From NCBI GenBank assembly GCA_014730285.1, contig WJIM01000092.1, forward strand, positions 1 through 5,732: a stretch of 5,732 bases of DNA, in the 5' to 3' direction. The DNA comes from Candidatus Zixiibacteriota bacterium. Lineage in GTDB: Bacteria > Zixibacteria > MSB-5A5 > JAABVY01. Position numbers and translations under genes: made by a program. This document shows, piece by piece, positions 5,127 through 5,732 of the stretch. The notes beneath the pieces were generated by a model. It searched no databases and was not told where the DNA came from. It saw nothing but the letters and a program-made list of their open reading frames with translations. Each line of letters starts with the position of its first letter. Position 1 is the stretch's first letter.

Positions 5127-5732
5127 CTATTTGTATTTGCGAGCGATAAATATCAACTCACCCGGATCCTTGCTTCCGAATTTGGATTTGTCATAATCGG
5201 CATAAAGATCGATCACCTCAAATCCGGTTCTGGCCAGAAGATGTTCGAGCTCGTAACGGAAGAAGTATCTAAAGGGGAATGCATGCACCTGCCTTTCTTT
5301 GGTACCATCAGGATGAGTAACATAATAGATGAGTTCAACTTCAAAAACCTGCCTGAAGCAATCGCGCTTGTTGTTTTTAAATTTTCGTATTACCCTGCGT
5401 CCATCGGGCATTTCAAATTCCGGTTCCTCGCCGAATTCCTCGAGAAACCTGTCATCTACCAGCCTCGGAAGGGAAGGATTGAATAAATCCAGGATCATCA
5501 AACCGCCGGGATTTAGATGTCTGCGGATACATGCAAGGCATGATAGCTGATCCTCTACCTCAATTAAATGCTGGAAGACCCGGAAAGGCAGTATCGCCAG
5601 ATTATATTTTTGGTCCAGGCTGAATTCCCTAATATCGCCGTGAACCAGTTCTATTCGTTCGCGAACATCATCGGACAGGTTGTTGATCTTTTTTCTACAG
5701 GTATCCAGCATTGGTCTGGCAAGATCAATTCC
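5127..5732 (-). CDS. Class I SAM-dependent methyltransferase, N-terminus outside window
   Basis: The open frame runs off the right edge. The first visible residues, GIDLARPMLDTCRKK, are the usual strand-2 motif of a class I methyltransferase, with the ribose-binding Asp third. The Met at 5709-5711 is therefore internal, and the glycine-rich motif I must lie beyond the window. Visible afterwards, in the 201-residue fragment, are VHGDIREFSL (about 30-39), the LAILPFRVFQHL segment (45-56), RHLNPGGLMILDLFNPSLPRL (71-91), then a C-terminal beta-rich part with FRYFFRYELEHLLARTGFEVIDLYADYD (about 155-182). Architecture resembles Methyltransf_25-type enzymes with an unknown acceptor. It is clearly different in sequence from the methyltransferase at 3512-4243, so the two are not a recent duplication. 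It ends in TAG, 121 bases before the lipoprotein start. Confidence 0.88.
   Translation of the reverse strand, partial: GIDLARPMLDTCRKKINNLSDDVRERIELVHGDIREFSLDQKYNLAILPFRVFQHLIEVEDQLSCLACIRRHLNPGGLMILDLFNPSLPRLVDDRFLEEFGEEPEFEMPDGRRVIRKFKNNKRDCFRQVFEVELIYYVTHPDGTKERQVHAFPFRYFFRYELEHLLARTGFEVIDLYADYDKSKFGSKDPGELIFIARKYK

Overview
The window reads as ordinary chromosomal DNA from a bacterium of roughly 45-50% GC (estimated by eye), with sigma-70-like promoters, Shine-Dalgarno sites and two tRNA genes without encoded CCA. The style of the proteins (a GT2 enzyme of the dolichol-phosphate-mannose-synthase type without membrane helices, a SurE with a TTG start, a short TIGR00725-type protein, a MotB/OmpA-like lipoprotein) and the modular palindromes between genes suggest an uncultured Gram-negative lineage, possibly of the FCB superphylum. 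That placement is an impression, not something the sequence proves. The outer-membrane-type lipoprotein does support a diderm cell.

Layout. The left part (1-3171) is read on the + strand. It holds a glycosyltransferase (26-694), then surE (770-1537) behind its own promoter. A 222-base spacer follows, carrying a dispersed-repeat-like motif and a promoter for tRNA-Pro(CGG) (1760-1833). Next comes a tight cluster: a LOG/SLOG-fold TIGR00725-type protein (1891-2361), acylphosphatase (2370-2639) and adenine phosphoribosyltransferase (2641-3171). The gene-free stretch 3172-3409 contains a string of hairpins, the first with a T-tract that looks like the terminator of the apt operon, then a near-consensus promoter for tRNA-Arg(CCT) (3410-3483). 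The right part is read on the - strand: a class I methyltransferase (3512-4243), a second hairpin cluster (4268-4327), an OmpA/Pal-type lipoprotein (4337-5005) with a clear promoter and Shine-Dalgarno site, and a second, unrelated-looking methyltransferase (5127-5732) whose N-terminus lies outside the window.

How the genes may work together. SurE removes phosphate from nucleoside monophosphates, LOG-type enzymes cleave nucleotide N-glycosidic bonds, and Apt recaptures adenine as AMP. The left half therefore leans towards nucleotide turnover and salvage, with acylphosphatase as a housekeeping passenger. The right half joins a peptidoglycan-binding lipoprotein with two methyltransferases of unknown substrate, with no evident pathway.

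I see no CRISPR array, transposase, prophage gene or defence system. The least explained structure is the family of hairpins with different arms but a common GG-N(2-3)-CCCT apex, found in both intergenic regions that flank the first methyltransferase gene.
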